A stretch of 64,000 nucleotides of DNA from Clostridium tepidum. Its GTDB lineage: Bacteria; Bacillota; Clostridia; Clostridiales; Clostridiaceae. The notes below the pieces were generated by a model. The model worked only from the letters and a program-made list of their open reading frames with translations, was not told the DNA's origin and did not search any database. Positions 50,272-59,488 of this stretch are shown in pieces. Both the position numbers and the translations under genes were made by a program. The stretch is from the NCBI RefSeq assembly GCF_002008345.1, contig NZ_MRAE01000004.1, positions 1-64,000 of the forward strand, given 5' to 3'. Every line of letters starts with the position of its first letter. Positions within the stretch are counted from its first letter, which is position 1.

Positions 50272-50291
50272 TATTTATTTTGGAGGATATT

Positions 50292-51242
50292 ATGTCAAAG
50301 ATAGCTTTTATATTCTCAGGCCAAGGTGCTCAATATGTTGGTATGGGTAAGGATTTATATAAAGAAATTCCTGAATGCAGGAAAATATTTGAAATAGGAG
50401 AAAGAGAACTGCAAATACCTTTGACTAAAATATGTTTTGAAGGTCCAAAGGATGAAATAAGTAAGACAGAAAATACACAACCAGCAATACTAACTGTTAG
50501 TATTGCTGCTATGAAGGCTTTGGAAAAGTATGGTGTAAAACCAGATGTTACAGCTGGGTTAAGTTTAGGTGAATATTCTGCTTTGATTTGCAGTAATGTT
50601 ATAGATTTTAAAGATGCAGTTTCGTTAGTAAGGAAAAGGGGTCAATATATGGAAAGTGCCGTTCCGAATGGTATAGGAACTATGGCAGCTATAATAGGCC
50701 TTAAAAAAGAAACAGTTAAAGAAATTTGTGATGATTTAAAAGAATTTGGAATAGTTCAAATAGCTAATATTAATTGTCCAGGACAGATTGTTATCTCTGG
50801 GGAAGTAAATGCGGTGGAAAAAGCATGTGAGATGGCAAAAGAAAAAAGAGCTTTAAAGTGCGTAAGACTTAGTGTTAGTGGACCATTTCATAGTGTTATG
50901 TTAAAAGAAGCTGGAGAAAATTTATACAAAGAGTTACAGAATATAAATCTTAAATCTATAGATATTCCATTTATAACAAATGTAACAGGGGATTTTGTAA
51001 AAAATATCAATGAAATAAAGGATTTATTAAGAAAACAAGTTATGAGTACTGTACTTTGGGAAGATTCTATAAAAAGGATGATAGACTTTGGTGTAGATAT
51101 ATTTATAGAAATAGGTCCTTCAAAGGTTTTATCAGGATTTGTTAAGAAAATAAATAGAAAAGTAACTATATTAAATGTAGAAGATATGGATTCCTTTAAT
51201 AAAACAATAGATAAATTACAAACAATAAAAATAATTGGTTAG
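50292..51242 (+). CDS. fabD: Malonyl-CoA:ACP transacylase
   Basis: This enzyme loads malonyl groups on ACP. It has 316 residues from ATG 50292, which follows GGAGG. The nucleophile motif is GLSLGEYSAL (Ser91) where most FabD proteins have GHSLG, and the catalytic His is in GPFHSVML. The Leu replaces a residue next to the nucleophile, not a catalytic one. Confidence 0.95.
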   Translation: MSKIAFIFSGQGAQYVGMGKDLYKEIPECRKIFEIGERELQIPLTKICFEGPKDEISKTENTQPAILTVSIAAMKALEKYGVKPDVTAGLSLGEYSALICSNVIDFKDAVSLVRKRGQYMESAVPNGIGTMAAIIGLKKETVKEICDDLKEFGIVQIANINCPGQIVISGEVNAVEKACEMAKEKRALKCVRLSVSGPFHSVMLKEAGENLYKELQNINLKSIDIPFITNVTGDFVKNINEIKDLLRKQVMSTVLWEDSIKRMIDFGVDIFIEIGPSKVLSGFVKKINRKVTILNVEDMDSFNKTIDKLQTIKIIG

Positions 51243-51259
51243 GAGAGTTGAATAATAAT

Positions 51260-52006
51260 ATGAGATATTTGCAAGATAAAACTGCTATAGTTACTGGAGC
51301 AAGCAGAGGTATAGGAAGAGCCATAGCTAAAAAATTAGCATCTATGGGCGCTAATTTAGTATTAAATTATCGAAGCAGTGCTAAAGAAATAGATACTTTA
51401 ATAGAAGAAATTAAAGAATTTGGAGTAGAAACTTTAATTGTTCAAGGAGATGTAAGTTCTTTTAAAGACTCCAAGAAAATAGTGGATGAAGCAAAAAATA
51501 AATTTGGAACAATAGATATACTTGTAAATAATGCAGGAATAACTAAAGATTCTTTAATATTAAGGATGACAGAAGAAGATTTTGATAAAGTAATTAGTGT
51601 TAATTTAAAAGGTGTATACAATTGTACTAAACATGTATCACCTGTAATGTTAAAACAAAGATCGGGAAAAATAATAAATATTTCATCTGTAGTTGGAGTA
51701 GCAGGAAATGCAGGACAGTGTAATTATGCAGCCGCTAAGGCAGGAGTTATAGGTATAACTAAATCTTTGGCTAAAGAACTTGGCAGTAGAGGAATAACTG
51801 TAAATGCAGTTGCACCAGGTTATATAAGAACAGATATGACAGATGCATTACCTGAAAAAATGAAAAAATCTATAGAAGATTTACTTCCACTTAAAAGATT
51901 AGGAGCTCCAGAAGATGTGGCAGAAACTGTAGCATTTTTAGCTTCAGATAAAGCTTCATACATAACAGGTCAAGTTATACATGTGGATGGCGGAATGATT
52001 ATATAG
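51260..52006 (+). CDS. fabG: 3-oxoacyl-ACP reductase
   Basis: This NADPH-dependent short-chain dehydrogenase reduces beta-ketoacyl-ACP. It has 248 residues from ATG 51260. TGASRGIGRAIA is the cofactor motif, NNAG follows, and the Ser-Tyr-Lys triad is in INISSVVG and YAAAKAG. A TTG at 51248 is in frame but touches the AGGAGAG site, so the later ATG is preferred although its spacing is long. Confidence 0.95.
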   Translation: MRYLQDKTAIVTGASRGIGRAIAKKLASMGANLVLNYRSSAKEIDTLIEEIKEFGVETLIVQGDVSSFKDSKKIVDEAKNKFGTIDILVNNAGITKDSLILRMTEEDFDKVISVNLKGVYNCTKHVSPVMLKQRSGKIINISSVVGVAGNAGQCNYAAAKAGVIGITKSLAKELGSRGITVNAVAPGYIRTDMTDALPEKMKKSIEDLLPLKRLGAPEDVAETVAFLASDKASYITGQVIHVDGGMII

Positions 52007-52025
52007 GTAATAAGGGGTGAATAAT

Positions 52026-53267
52026 ATGAGTAAAAAAGTAGTTATAACGGGGATGGGTGTTATTACACCTATTGGCAAAAATGTTAATGATTTTTGGAAG
52101 AACATAAAAGAAGAAAAAGTAGGAATAGATAATATAAAATCTTTTGATACAAATAATTTTAAAGTTAAGTTAGCAGCAGAAGTTAAGGATTTTAATCCAG
52201 AGGATTATATGGATAAAAAAGAGACTAGAAGATTAGATAGGTTTTGCCAATTTGCTATAGCAGCAGCACAACAGGCTATTGATAATAGTAAATTGGATTT
52301 AGATAAAATAAATAGAGAAAGGTTTGGAGTTATAGTAGGTTCAGGTATTGGTGGACTATCAACTATAGAAAAGGAAGAGAAAAAATTATTAGAAAAAGGT
52401 CCTAATAGAGTAAGCCCATTATTTATACCAACAATAATAAGTAATATGGCAGCAGGAAATATAGCTATTAAGTTTGGAGCCAAAGCTATATGTAGTACCA
52501 TTGTTACAGCTTGTGCGACAGGAACTAATTGTGTAGGTGAAGCTTTCAGAGTTATAAAAAATGGAGAGGCAGATATAATTCTAGCAGGAGGTACAGAAGC
52601 TTCCATAACTCCTATAGCTATAGCAGGTTTTACAACTCTTACAGCATTAAGTAAAAGCACAGATCCTAATAGAGCATCCATACCTTTTGATAAAGATAGA
52701 GATGGATTTGTTATGGGAGAAGGCTCTGGAATATTAGTATTAGAATCATTAGAACATGCTCTAGATAGAGGAGCTAAAATTTATGGAGAAGTAGTTGGAT
52801 ATGGATGTACTTGTGATGCATATCATATGACATCTCCAGAACCAGGAGGGGAAGGCGCTGCGAGAGCTATGGAACTTGCTATAAAAGAAGCGGGTATAAA
52901 TAAAGAAGAAGTATCCTATATAAATGCTCATGGAACTAGTACTCCATATAATGATAAATTTGAAACAGAAGCAATCAAAAAAGTATTTAAAGATTATTCA
53001 AATAATATACCTGTAAGTTCAACAAAATCTATGATAGGGCATTTGTTGGGAGCTGCGGGAGCTGTTGAAGCTATAGTATGTGCAAAATCTTTGGAAGAAG
53101 GATATATACCTGCTACAGCTGGATATAAAGTTAAAGATGAAGAATGTGATTTAGATTATGTAACTTCAGGTGGAAGAAATAGAGTAATAAATTATGCCAT
53201 GTCTAATTCTTTAGGTTTTGGAGGACATAATGCAGTAATATTATTGAAAAAATGGAGTGAGGGATAA
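52026..53267 (+). CDS. fabF: Beta-ketoacyl-ACP synthase II
   Basis: This enzyme elongates acyl-ACP chains. It has 413 residues from ATG 52026, preceded by AAGGGGTG. The active site has Cys in VTACATGTN, His in NAHGTSTPYND and His in KSMIGHLLGAAG. Its stop codon directly abuts the accB start. Confidence 0.96.
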   Translation: MSKKVVITGMGVITPIGKNVNDFWKNIKEEKVGIDNIKSFDTNNFKVKLAAEVKDFNPEDYMDKKETRRLDRFCQFAIAAAQQAIDNSKLDLDKINRERFGVIVGSGIGGLSTIEKEEKKLLEKGPNRVSPLFIPTIISNMAAGNIAIKFGAKAICSTIVTACATGTNCVGEAFRVIKNGEADIILAGGTEASITPIAIAGFTTLTALSKSTDPNRASIPFDKDRDGFVMGEGSGILVLESLEHALDRGAKIYGEVVGYGCTCDAYHMTSPEPGGEGAARAMELAIKEAGINKEEVSYINAHGTSTPYNDKFETEAIKKVFKDYSNNIPVSSTKSMIGHLLGAAGAVEAIVCAKSLEEGYIPATAGYKVKDEECDLDYVTSGGRNRVINYAMSNSLGFGGHNAVILLKKWSEG

Positions 53268-53744
53268 ATGGATTTTAAAGGCATAGAAAATTTAATAAAA
53301 GCTGTGAGCGAGTCAAATTTATCTTCTATGGATATAGAATATAACGGTATAACTATAAAGATGAAAAAAGAAAATAACCAAGTTTATCCACAAGAGAGTA
53401 CATCTAAGGCTTATGAAAAAGAAAGTAAAGATAGCATTGTAGGGGAAAGAAAATTAGATTTATTAAATGATGAAGAAAAATTAGATATAGATATTGAAAA
53501 TAATCTTATAGAAATAGTATCACCTATAGTAGGAACTTTTTATGAAGCACCAGGATTAGATAAAGAACCTTATGTTAAAGTAGGAGATAAGATTAAAAAA
53601 GGGGATATAGTTTGTATAGTAGAAGCTATGAAAGTTATGAATGAAATAGAAGCGGAAGTAGACGGAGAAATAGTAGATATATTGGTTAAAAATGAGCAAA
53701 TGGTTCAATATGGAGAAGTTTTATTTAAAATAAAGCCACTATAA
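53268..53744 (+). CDS. accB: Biotin carboxyl carrier protein of acetyl-CoA carboxylase
   Basis: This 158-residue protein has an N-terminal helical region, a charged linker (about 45-75) and a C-terminal biotinyl domain with the biotinylated Lys in [13 protein letters not shown]. It carries carboxybiotin between AccC and AccAD. It has no spacer to fabF, suggesting coupled translation. Confidence 0.96.
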   Translation: MDFKGIENLIKAVSESNLSSMDIEYNGITIKMKKENNQVYPQESTSKAYEKESKDSIVGERKLDLLNDEEKLDIDIENNLIEIVSPIVGTFYEAPGLDKEPYVKVGDKIKKGDIVCIVEAMKVMNEIEAEVDGEIVDILVKNEQMVQYGEVLFKIKPL

Positions 53745-53763
53745 TAAAAAAGGAGAAATTTTA

Positions 53764-54198
53764 ATGGATAAATTTTTAGATATAAATGAAATAAAAAAAA
53801 TTATCCCGCATAGATATCCATTCTTATTGGTAGATAAAATAACTGAACTAGAAGAAGGAAAGAGGGCTGTTGGGTATAAAAATGTTACAGTTAATGAATA
53901 CTTTTTTAATGGACATTTTCCAGAAGAACTTGTGATGCCTGGAGTTTTAATTATAGAAGCATTAGCACAGGTTGGAGCTGTTGCTATTTTAAGTAAAGAT
54001 GAATTGAAAGGTAAAATAGCTTATTTTGGAGGAATAAATAAGGCTAAGTTTAGAAAAAAAGTAATACCAGGAGATGTGTTAAAACTTAGTGTAGAACTTA
54101 CTAAAATAAAAGGTGTTGCAGGTGTTGGCAAAGCTATAGCTACTGTAGATGGAAAGGTAGCAGCGGAGGCTGAATTGTTATTTGTAATAGGAAAATAA
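53764..54198 (+). CDS. fabZ: 3-hydroxyacyl-ACP dehydratase
   Basis: This 144-residue hotdog-fold enzyme dehydrates beta-hydroxyacyl-ACP. His51 in [12 protein letters not shown] and Glu65 in IIEALAQ form the active site. It is the only dehydratase in the cluster, with no FabA. AAAGGAG precedes the ATG. Confidence 0.96.
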   Translation: MDKFLDINEIKKIIPHRYPFLLVDKITELEEGKRAVGYKNVTVNEYFFNGHFPEELVMPGVLIIEALAQVGAVAILSKDELKGKIAYFGGINKAKFRKKVIPGDVLKLSVELTKIKGVAGVGKAIATVDGKVAAEAELLFVIGK

Positions 54199-54230
54199 AT
54201 CTATAAAAAATAGTGAGGGAGAAGATAGCA

Positions 54231-55577
54231 GTGTTTAAAAAAATACTCGTGGCTAATAGAGGCGAAATTGCAGTTAGAATAATTAGAGCCTGTAGAGAAA
54301 TGGGAATAGAAACTGTAGCTATATATTCAGAAGCAGATAAAGAAGCTCTTCATGTTCAATTAGCAGATGAGGCAGTTTGTATAGGACCTCCTTCTTCAAA
54401 GGATAGTTATTTAAATATGTATAATATAATAAGTGCTACTGTATTAACAGGATCACAAGCTATCCATCCTGGTTTTGGATTTCTATCTGAGAATAGTAAA
54501 TTTGCCAATATGTGTAAAGATTGCAATATAGTATTTATAGGACCAGATAGCGATACAATAGATAAGATGGGGAATAAATCTAATGCTAGAGATGTAATGA
54601 TAAAAGCAGGAGTACCAGTTATTCCCGGTTCTAATGGAGTAATAAAAGATGAAAAAGAAGCCTTAAATATAGCTGAAAAAATAGGTTATCCTGTAGTTGT
54701 TAAAGCTTCAGCAGGTGGAGGTGGACGTGGAATAAGAATAGTTCACTCTAAAGAAAATATGATAAAAGCTTTTAATGCTGCAAGGTCTGAAGCTGAAGGA
54801 GCTTTTGGCGATGATAGTATGTATATAGAAAAGTTTATAAAAAATCCAAGGCATATAGAATTTCAAATATTAGGGGATAATTATGGTAATATAGTGCATT
54901 TAGGAGAAAGAGATTGTTCACTTCAAAGAAGAAATCAAAAAGTATTGGAAGAAGCTCCATCTCCTAGTATGAACGAGGAGTTAAGAAAAAAGATGGGAGA
55001 TGCTGCTATAAAGGCAGCAAAAGCTGTTGGATATAAAAATGCTGGAACTATAGAATTTTTATTAGATGAAGATGGAAGTTTTTATTTTATGGAAATGAAT
55101 ACAAGGATACAAGTAGAACATCCAATAACAGAAATGGTAACAGGTATAGATATTTTAAAAGAACAAATAAAAATAGCTTATGGAGAAAAATTAAATGTAG
55201 CGCAGGAAGATATAAAAATACAAGGTCACGCTATTGAATGCAGAATAAATGCAGAAGATTATAAAAATGGATTTAGACCATGCCCAGGAACAATAGAAAA
55301 TTTATACACTCCAGGAGGATTAGGTGTAAGATTAGACAGTTCAGTGTATTCAGGTTATACTATACCTCCATATTACGATTCTATGATAGGTAAGCTTATA
55401 GCTTATGGAAGAGACAGAGAAGAAGCTATACAAATTATGAAAAGGGCATTAGGTGAGTTTATTATAGAAGGTGTAAATACCAATATAGATTTTCAATTTA
55501 TTATATTAGAAGATGAAAATTTTATAAAGGGAAAATACACTACAAAATATATAGAAAAAATGCTAACTGACAATTAG
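54231..55577 (+). CDS. accC: Biotin carboxylase of acetyl-CoA carboxylase
   Basis: This ATP-grasp enzyme carboxylates biotin on AccB. It has 448 residues from GTG 54231, which follows GAGGGAGAAG; an earlier GTG at 54213 lies upstream of that site. The N-terminus is [19 protein letters not shown], the glycine-rich lid is [13 protein letters not shown], and the active site [14 protein letters not shown] is intact. Confidence 0.96.
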   Translation: MFKKILVANRGEIAVRIIRACREMGIETVAIYSEADKEALHVQLADEAVCIGPPSSKDSYLNMYNIISATVLTGSQAIHPGFGFLSENSKFANMCKDCNIVFIGPDSDTIDKMGNKSNARDVMIKAGVPVIPGSNGVIKDEKEALNIAEKIGYPVVVKASAGGGGRGIRIVHSKENMIKAFNAARSEAEGAFGDDSMYIEKFIKNPRHIEFQILGDNYGNIVHLGERDCSLQRRNQKVLEEAPSPSMNEELRKKMGDAAIKAAKAVGYKNAGTIEFLLDEDGSFYFMEMNTRIQVEHPITEMVTGIDILKEQIKIAYGEKLNVAQEDIKIQGHAIECRINAEDYKNGFRPCPGTIENLYTPGGLGVRLDSSVYSGYTIPPYYDSMIGKLIAYGRDREEAIQIMKRALGEFIIEGVNTNIDFQFIILEDENFIKGKYTTKYIEKMLTDN

Positions 55578-55596
55578 TATAGTCAGGGGGAAGTAT

Positions 55597-56466
55597 ATGT
55601 TAAAAAATTTATTTAGGAAAACAAAATATATAACTGTAAGTCAAAAAAATATGGGAAATTATAGAAAAGAAAATATTCCTATTATTCCAGATGGAATGTG
55701 GGTTAAATGTAATAAATGTGGAGAAATATTGTATCAAAATGATTTAGAAAAAAATTATATGGTATGTAATTTATGTGGAAAGCATTTTAGAATAGGTGCT
55801 AAAGAAAGAATTAATTATATATTTGATAAGGATACATTTATAGAATGGGATTGTAAAGTTAAAACAGAGAATCCATTAAATTTTAAAGATTATGATAAAA
55901 AGATAGAGTATATAAAAGAAAAAACAAAATTAAGTGAAGCTGTTACTACAGGAAAAGGTAAAATAGCTGGTATGGAAGTTGTAGCATGTATAATGGATAG
56001 TAAATTTATGATGGGAAGTATGGGATCTGTTGTAGGGGAAAAAATAACTAGAGCTATAGAAAGAGCTATAAAATTAAGATTACCAGTTATAATATTTACT
56101 GTATCTGGTGGAGCAAGAATGCAGGAAGGTATATTATCTTTGATGCAGATGGCCAAAGTAAGTGCTGCATTGGCTAAGTTAGACCAAGAGGGATTATTGT
56201 ATATATGTGTATTAACAGATCCGACTACGGGAGGAGTTACAGCTAGTTTTGCTATGCTTGGGGATATAATACTTGCAGAACCAGATGCATTAATAGGATT
56301 TGCTGGCAAGAGAGTAATAGAACAAACTATAAATGAAAAATTACCAGAGGGTTTTCAAAAGTCTGAGTTTTTATTAGAACATGGTTTTATTGATAAGATA
56401 GTTCCCAGATCTGACTTAAGAAAAGTTTTAGCAAAGCTTATTAATATGCACAAAAATTCTTTTTAA
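55597..56466 (+). CDS. accD: Acetyl-CoA carboxylase carboxyltransferase subunit beta
   Basis: This 289-residue subunit has an N-terminal zinc ribbon (Cys38, Cys41, Cys57 and Cys60 in CNKCGE and CNLCGK) and the crotonase-like carboxyltransferase core with [19 protein letters not shown] and [16 protein letters not shown]. It pairs with AccA to make malonyl-CoA. Confidence 0.96.
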   Translation: MLKNLFRKTKYITVSQKNMGNYRKENIPIIPDGMWVKCNKCGEILYQNDLEKNYMVCNLCGKHFRIGAKERINYIFDKDTFIEWDCKVKTENPLNFKDYDKKIEYIKEKTKLSEAVTTGKGKIAGMEVVACIMDSKFMMGSMGSVVGEKITRAIERAIKLRLPVIIFTVSGGARMQEGILSLMQMAKVSAALAKLDQEGLLYICVLTDPTTGGVTASFAMLGDIILAEPDALIGFAGKRVIEQTINEKLPEGFQKSEFLLEHGFIDKIVPRSDLRKVLAKLINMHKNSF

Positions 56467-56512
56467 AAGTATACATTAATATTATTTCTTAATTTAGATT
56501 GGAGATATAAAT

Positions 56513-57352
56513 ATGGAAGATAAAAATTTGATTCATAGTATAAAAAAATATCCTTCTAAAAATGCTTGGCAAAGGGTAACCTTGGCAAGATTAAAGGAAA
56601 GACCTACAGCATTAGATTATATAAAGATTATATTTGATGACTTTATAGAACTACATGGAGATAGATCTTTTAGTGATGACCAGTCTATAGTGTGTGGTAT
56701 AGGATTATTGAATAATAAAAGTGTAACTATAGTAGCTCAGCAAAAAGGCAAAAATACAAAAGATAATATAAAAAGAAATTTTGCTATGCCAAAACCAGAA
56801 GGATATAGAAAAGCATTAAGAATAATGAAGCAAGCAGAAAAATTTAAAAGACCTATTATATGTTTTATAGATACACCAGGAGCCTTTTGTGGTATAAATG
56901 CAGAAGAAAGAGGACAAGGGGAAGCTATAGCAAGAAATTTATTAGAAATGTCGAGGTTAAAAACTATAACATTATCTATAGTTATAGGAGAAGGCGGAAG
57001 TGGTGGAGCTTTAGCGTTGGCAGTAGCAGATAGAGTAATGATGTTAGAAAATTCTATATATTCTATACTATCACCAGAAGGCTTTGCAAGTATATTATGG
57101 AAAGACGCATCAAAAGCAAAAGAGGCTGCAGAAGTAATGAAAATTACGGCAGAAGATTTGAAAGAATTTAATGTAATAGATAAAATCATAAAAGAACCAT
57201 CGGGTGGAGCACATAAAAATTTAAATAAAATGGCAGAAATTTTGAAAGAAAATATTATAAATGAAATAGAAATATTAAGAAAATATCCTATGGATATACT
57301 TTTAGAAAAAAGATATGATAAGTTTAGAAATATGGGAGTATTTAGTGAATAA
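56513..57352 (+). CDS. accA: Acetyl-CoA carboxylase carboxyltransferase subunit alpha
   Basis: This 279-residue partner of AccD has the acyl-CoA-binding core FIDTPGAFCGINAEERGQGEAIA and GEGGSGGALALAVADRV, followed by SILSPEGFASILWKDA. It is the last gene of the fab operon, and its final codons form the 5' arm of the terminator. Confidence 0.96.
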   Translation: MEDKNLIHSIKKYPSKNAWQRVTLARLKERPTALDYIKIIFDDFIELHGDRSFSDDQSIVCGIGLLNNKSVTIVAQQKGKNTKDNIKRNFAMPKPEGYRKALRIMKQAEKFKRPIICFIDTPGAFCGINAEERGQGEAIARNLLEMSRLKTITLSIVIGEGGSGGALALAVADRVMMLENSIYSILSPEGFASILWKDASKAKEAAEVMKITAEDLKEFNVIDKIIKEPSGGAHKNLNKMAEILKENIINEIEILRKYPMDILLEKRYDKFRNMGVFSE

Positions 57353-57370
57353 GCACTAAATACTCTTTTT
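57336..57370 (+). terminator. fab operon terminator
   Basis: A perfect 12-base-pair stem GAGTATTTAGTG/CACTAAATACTC (57336-57347 and 57354-57365) overlaps the accA stop codon and is followed by TTTTT. Confidence 0.92.
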
Positions 57371-57520
57371 AAAATTGCATTAAAAACCTAAAAAAGAAAT
57401 ATATAATATATAATAATTGTTTACTTTTTAATTTATTCTTTGTTTTAAATTTTATAATATTTAGATTGAATGAGGGATATAATATTAAATTATGTAAGGA
57501 AAATATACATATTTATTTGA

Positions 57521-57549
57521 TTGAACTTTCAATATTTTAGTGATAAAAT
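57521..57549 (+). promoter_or_regulatory. Promoter of the hydroxyacid dehydrogenase/LysR pair (candidate)
   Basis: TTGAAC (57521-57526), 17 bases and TAAAAT (57544-57549), 45 bases before the start codon. Confidence 0.55.
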
Positions 57550-57594
57550 CAAAATAATTTTTAAATTTTTAACTAAAAAAGGAGAAGGATAGTA

Positions 57595-58542
57595 ATGAGC
57601 TTAAAAGCGTTATTTACTTATAATTACGGCAAAGAGAATATGGGAAAAATAGAAAACTTAGGTTATGATATAACTATTATAAATGAAAAAGAAATACAAT
57701 ATAAAAATGAATTTAAAGACATAGAAGTTTTGGTTTGTTATAATCCTTTTAATACATTAGATATATCCCTTATGAAAAATTTAAAATGGATACAACTTTC
57801 AAGCACGGGTGTAGATCAAGTTCCTAAGGAAATTGTTTTAAAAAATAATATTATAGTGACTAATAATAATGGAGGTTATTCCATACCAATAGCAGAATGG
57901 ATTATTTTAAAAACATTGGAACTTTTAAAAAATAGTAAAAGTTTTTATAAAAAACAAGAAAATAAAGAGTGGAAATTAGATACTAGTCTTTTAGAGTTAT
58001 ATGGAAAAACTATAGGATTTATAGGAACTGGTAGTATTGCAAAAGAAGCTGCTAAGAGATTTTCAGCCTTTGATGTTAATATATTAGGAGTTAATACAAA
58101 AGGAAGAGATGTAGAGTATTTTGATAAATGTTATTCTAAGGATAGTATAAAGGAAATGGTTTCAAAATGCGATATATTAGTAGTGAGTATACCTTATACT
58201 AAAGAAACAGAAAATTTAGTAGATGAAAATATATTAAATAGTATGAGGGATGAATCCTTATTTATAAATATATCAAGAGGCAATATTGTAGATGAAAAAA
58301 AACTTATAGAAAATTTAAGGTTGGGAAAAATAAGAGGAGCGGCATTGGATGTGTTTCAAAATGAACCTTTAGCTAAAGATAATCCTATTTGGGATTTAGA
58401 AAATATTATAATAACTCCTCATAATTCATGGATTTCAGAAAAAAGAAATGTTAGGAGATTTAATGCCATATATGAAAATTTAAAAAATTATAAAGAAGGG
58501 AAAAGATTAAACAATATTGTGAATATGAATAAGGGTTACTAA
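57595..58542 (+). CDS. D-isomer-specific 2-hydroxyacid dehydrogenase family protein
   Basis: This 315-residue NAD(P)-dependent oxidoreductase has the cofactor motif GKTIGFIGTGSIAKEA in the middle, the catalytic Arg in INISRGNIVDEK, a Glu in FQNEPLAKDNP and the catalytic His in ITPHNSW. It resembles the phosphoglycerate dehydrogenase-like subgroup without an ACT domain. The substrate is unknown. A LysR gene follows 28 bases later and may control it. Confidence 0.9.
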   Translation: MSLKALFTYNYGKENMGKIENLGYDITIINEKEIQYKNEFKDIEVLVCYNPFNTLDISLMKNLKWIQLSSTGVDQVPKEIVLKNNIIVTNNNGGYSIPIAEWIILKTLELLKNSKSFYKKQENKEWKLDTSLLELYGKTIGFIGTGSIAKEAAKRFSAFDVNILGVNTKGRDVEYFDKCYSKDSIKEMVSKCDILVVSIPYTKETENLVDENILNSMRDESLFINISRGNIVDEKKLIENLRLGKIRGAALDVFQNEPLAKDNPIWDLENIIITPHNSWISEKRNVRRFNAIYENLKNYKEGKRLNNIVNMNKGY

Positions 58543-58570
58543 ATATGAATGAACAAATTAAGGTGATTTT

Positions 58571-59452
58571 ATGAATGAAAGAAAGCTTAGAATATTTTAT
58601 GAAGTAGCAGAAAAGCTTAATATGACAGAAGTAGCGGAAAAATTATATATAAGTCAGCCGGCAGTTAGTCAAACTATATTAGAATTAGAGAATGAATTAG
58701 GGGTTAAATTATTTGATAGAATAAACAGAAGATTGTATTTAACAAATGAGGGAGAGATTTTTTTAAACTATGTAAGAAGAATTTTAAATATGTACGATGA
58801 TTCTATAAGAAGTCTTAAGGATATTAATAATTTAAAAACAGGAAAGCTTAAAATAGGAGCTAGTACAACTATAGGTATATATATTTTACCAGATATAATA
58901 GGAAAATTCTCAAAAGAATATAAAGGTATAGATATATCTATAGCAATAGAGAATACTAAATTGATAAGTAATATGATATTAGATAACAGTATTGACCTTG
59001 CATTTGTAGAGGGTCCTGTGTATAATGAGGAAATCATAAAAGAAAACTTTTGTGATGACGAATTAGTTTTTATAACTAGTTCAGAACATCAATGGAGTAA
59101 TAAAGATTATATAAGTATAGATGAAATACAAAAAGAAAAAATAATAATGAGAGAAATGGGAAGCGGTACAAGAGAAGTTTTTGAAAGTTATATGACTTCA
59201 AATAATGTAAATTATAATATAGCTTTTGAATTAGGAAATACAGAAGCTATTAAAAAGGCTGTTGAAGCAGGTTTAGGTATATCATGTATATCTAAAAGAT
59301 GTATTAAAAATGAATTAAATAATAATAAATTGTCACAAACGAAATTAAAAGAATTTCAAATAAAAAGAAATTTTATACTAATATATCATAAGGATAAATT
59401 TTTGTCTAAATTATTAAAAACTTTTATAAAATTTGCCTTAGAAAATGCATAA
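58571..59452 (+). CDS. LysR-family transcriptional regulator
   Basis: This 293-residue regulator has an N-terminal winged helix (VAEKLNMTEVAEKLYISQPAVSQTILELENELG) and a periplasmic-binding-protein-like effector domain beginning LKTGKLKIGASTTIGIYILP. It is transcribed in the same direction as the hydroxyacid dehydrogenase and probably in the same transcript, unlike the usual divergent LysR layout. Its 3' end is part of a long palindrome. Confidence 0.92.
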   Translation: MNERKLRIFYEVAEKLNMTEVAEKLYISQPAVSQTILELENELGVKLFDRINRRLYLTNEGEIFLNYVRRILNMYDDSIRSLKDINNLKTGKLKIGASTTIGIYILPDIIGKFSKEYKGIDISIAIENTKLISNMILDNSIDLAFVEGPVYNEEIIKENFCDDELVFITSSEHQWSNKDYISIDEIQKEKIIMREMGSGTREVFESYMTSNNVNYNIAFELGNTEAIKKAVEAGLGISCISKRCIKNELNNNKLSQTKLKEFQIKRNFILIYHKDKFLSKLLKTFIKFALENA

Positions 59453-59488
59453 AAAAGAGCTTAAGCTCTTTTTTATGCATTCTAAGGC
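59435..59488. terminator. Long convergent palindrome/bidirectional terminator
   Basis: GCCTTAG...AATGCATAAAAAAGAGC (59435-59460) mirrors GCTCTTTTTTATGCATTCTAAGGC (59465-59488) around TTAA, with only a two-base length difference. The palindrome includes the last codons of the LysR gene and of the convergent S8 peptidase gene, and carries T runs on both strands. Confidence 0.88.

Noticed and set aside
52205-52681. 158-codon open frame opposite fabF
   Set aside because: It is antisense to the conserved fabF core. The hydrophobic composition is a by-product of the reverse frame.
57510-57540. TTTGATTGAACTTTCAA upstream of the hydroxyacid dehydrogenase as a FabT site
   Set aside because: The spacing between TTTGA and TCAA half-sites does not match the TTTGA-N3-TCAAA form at 46384-46412, and part of it forms the -35 region.
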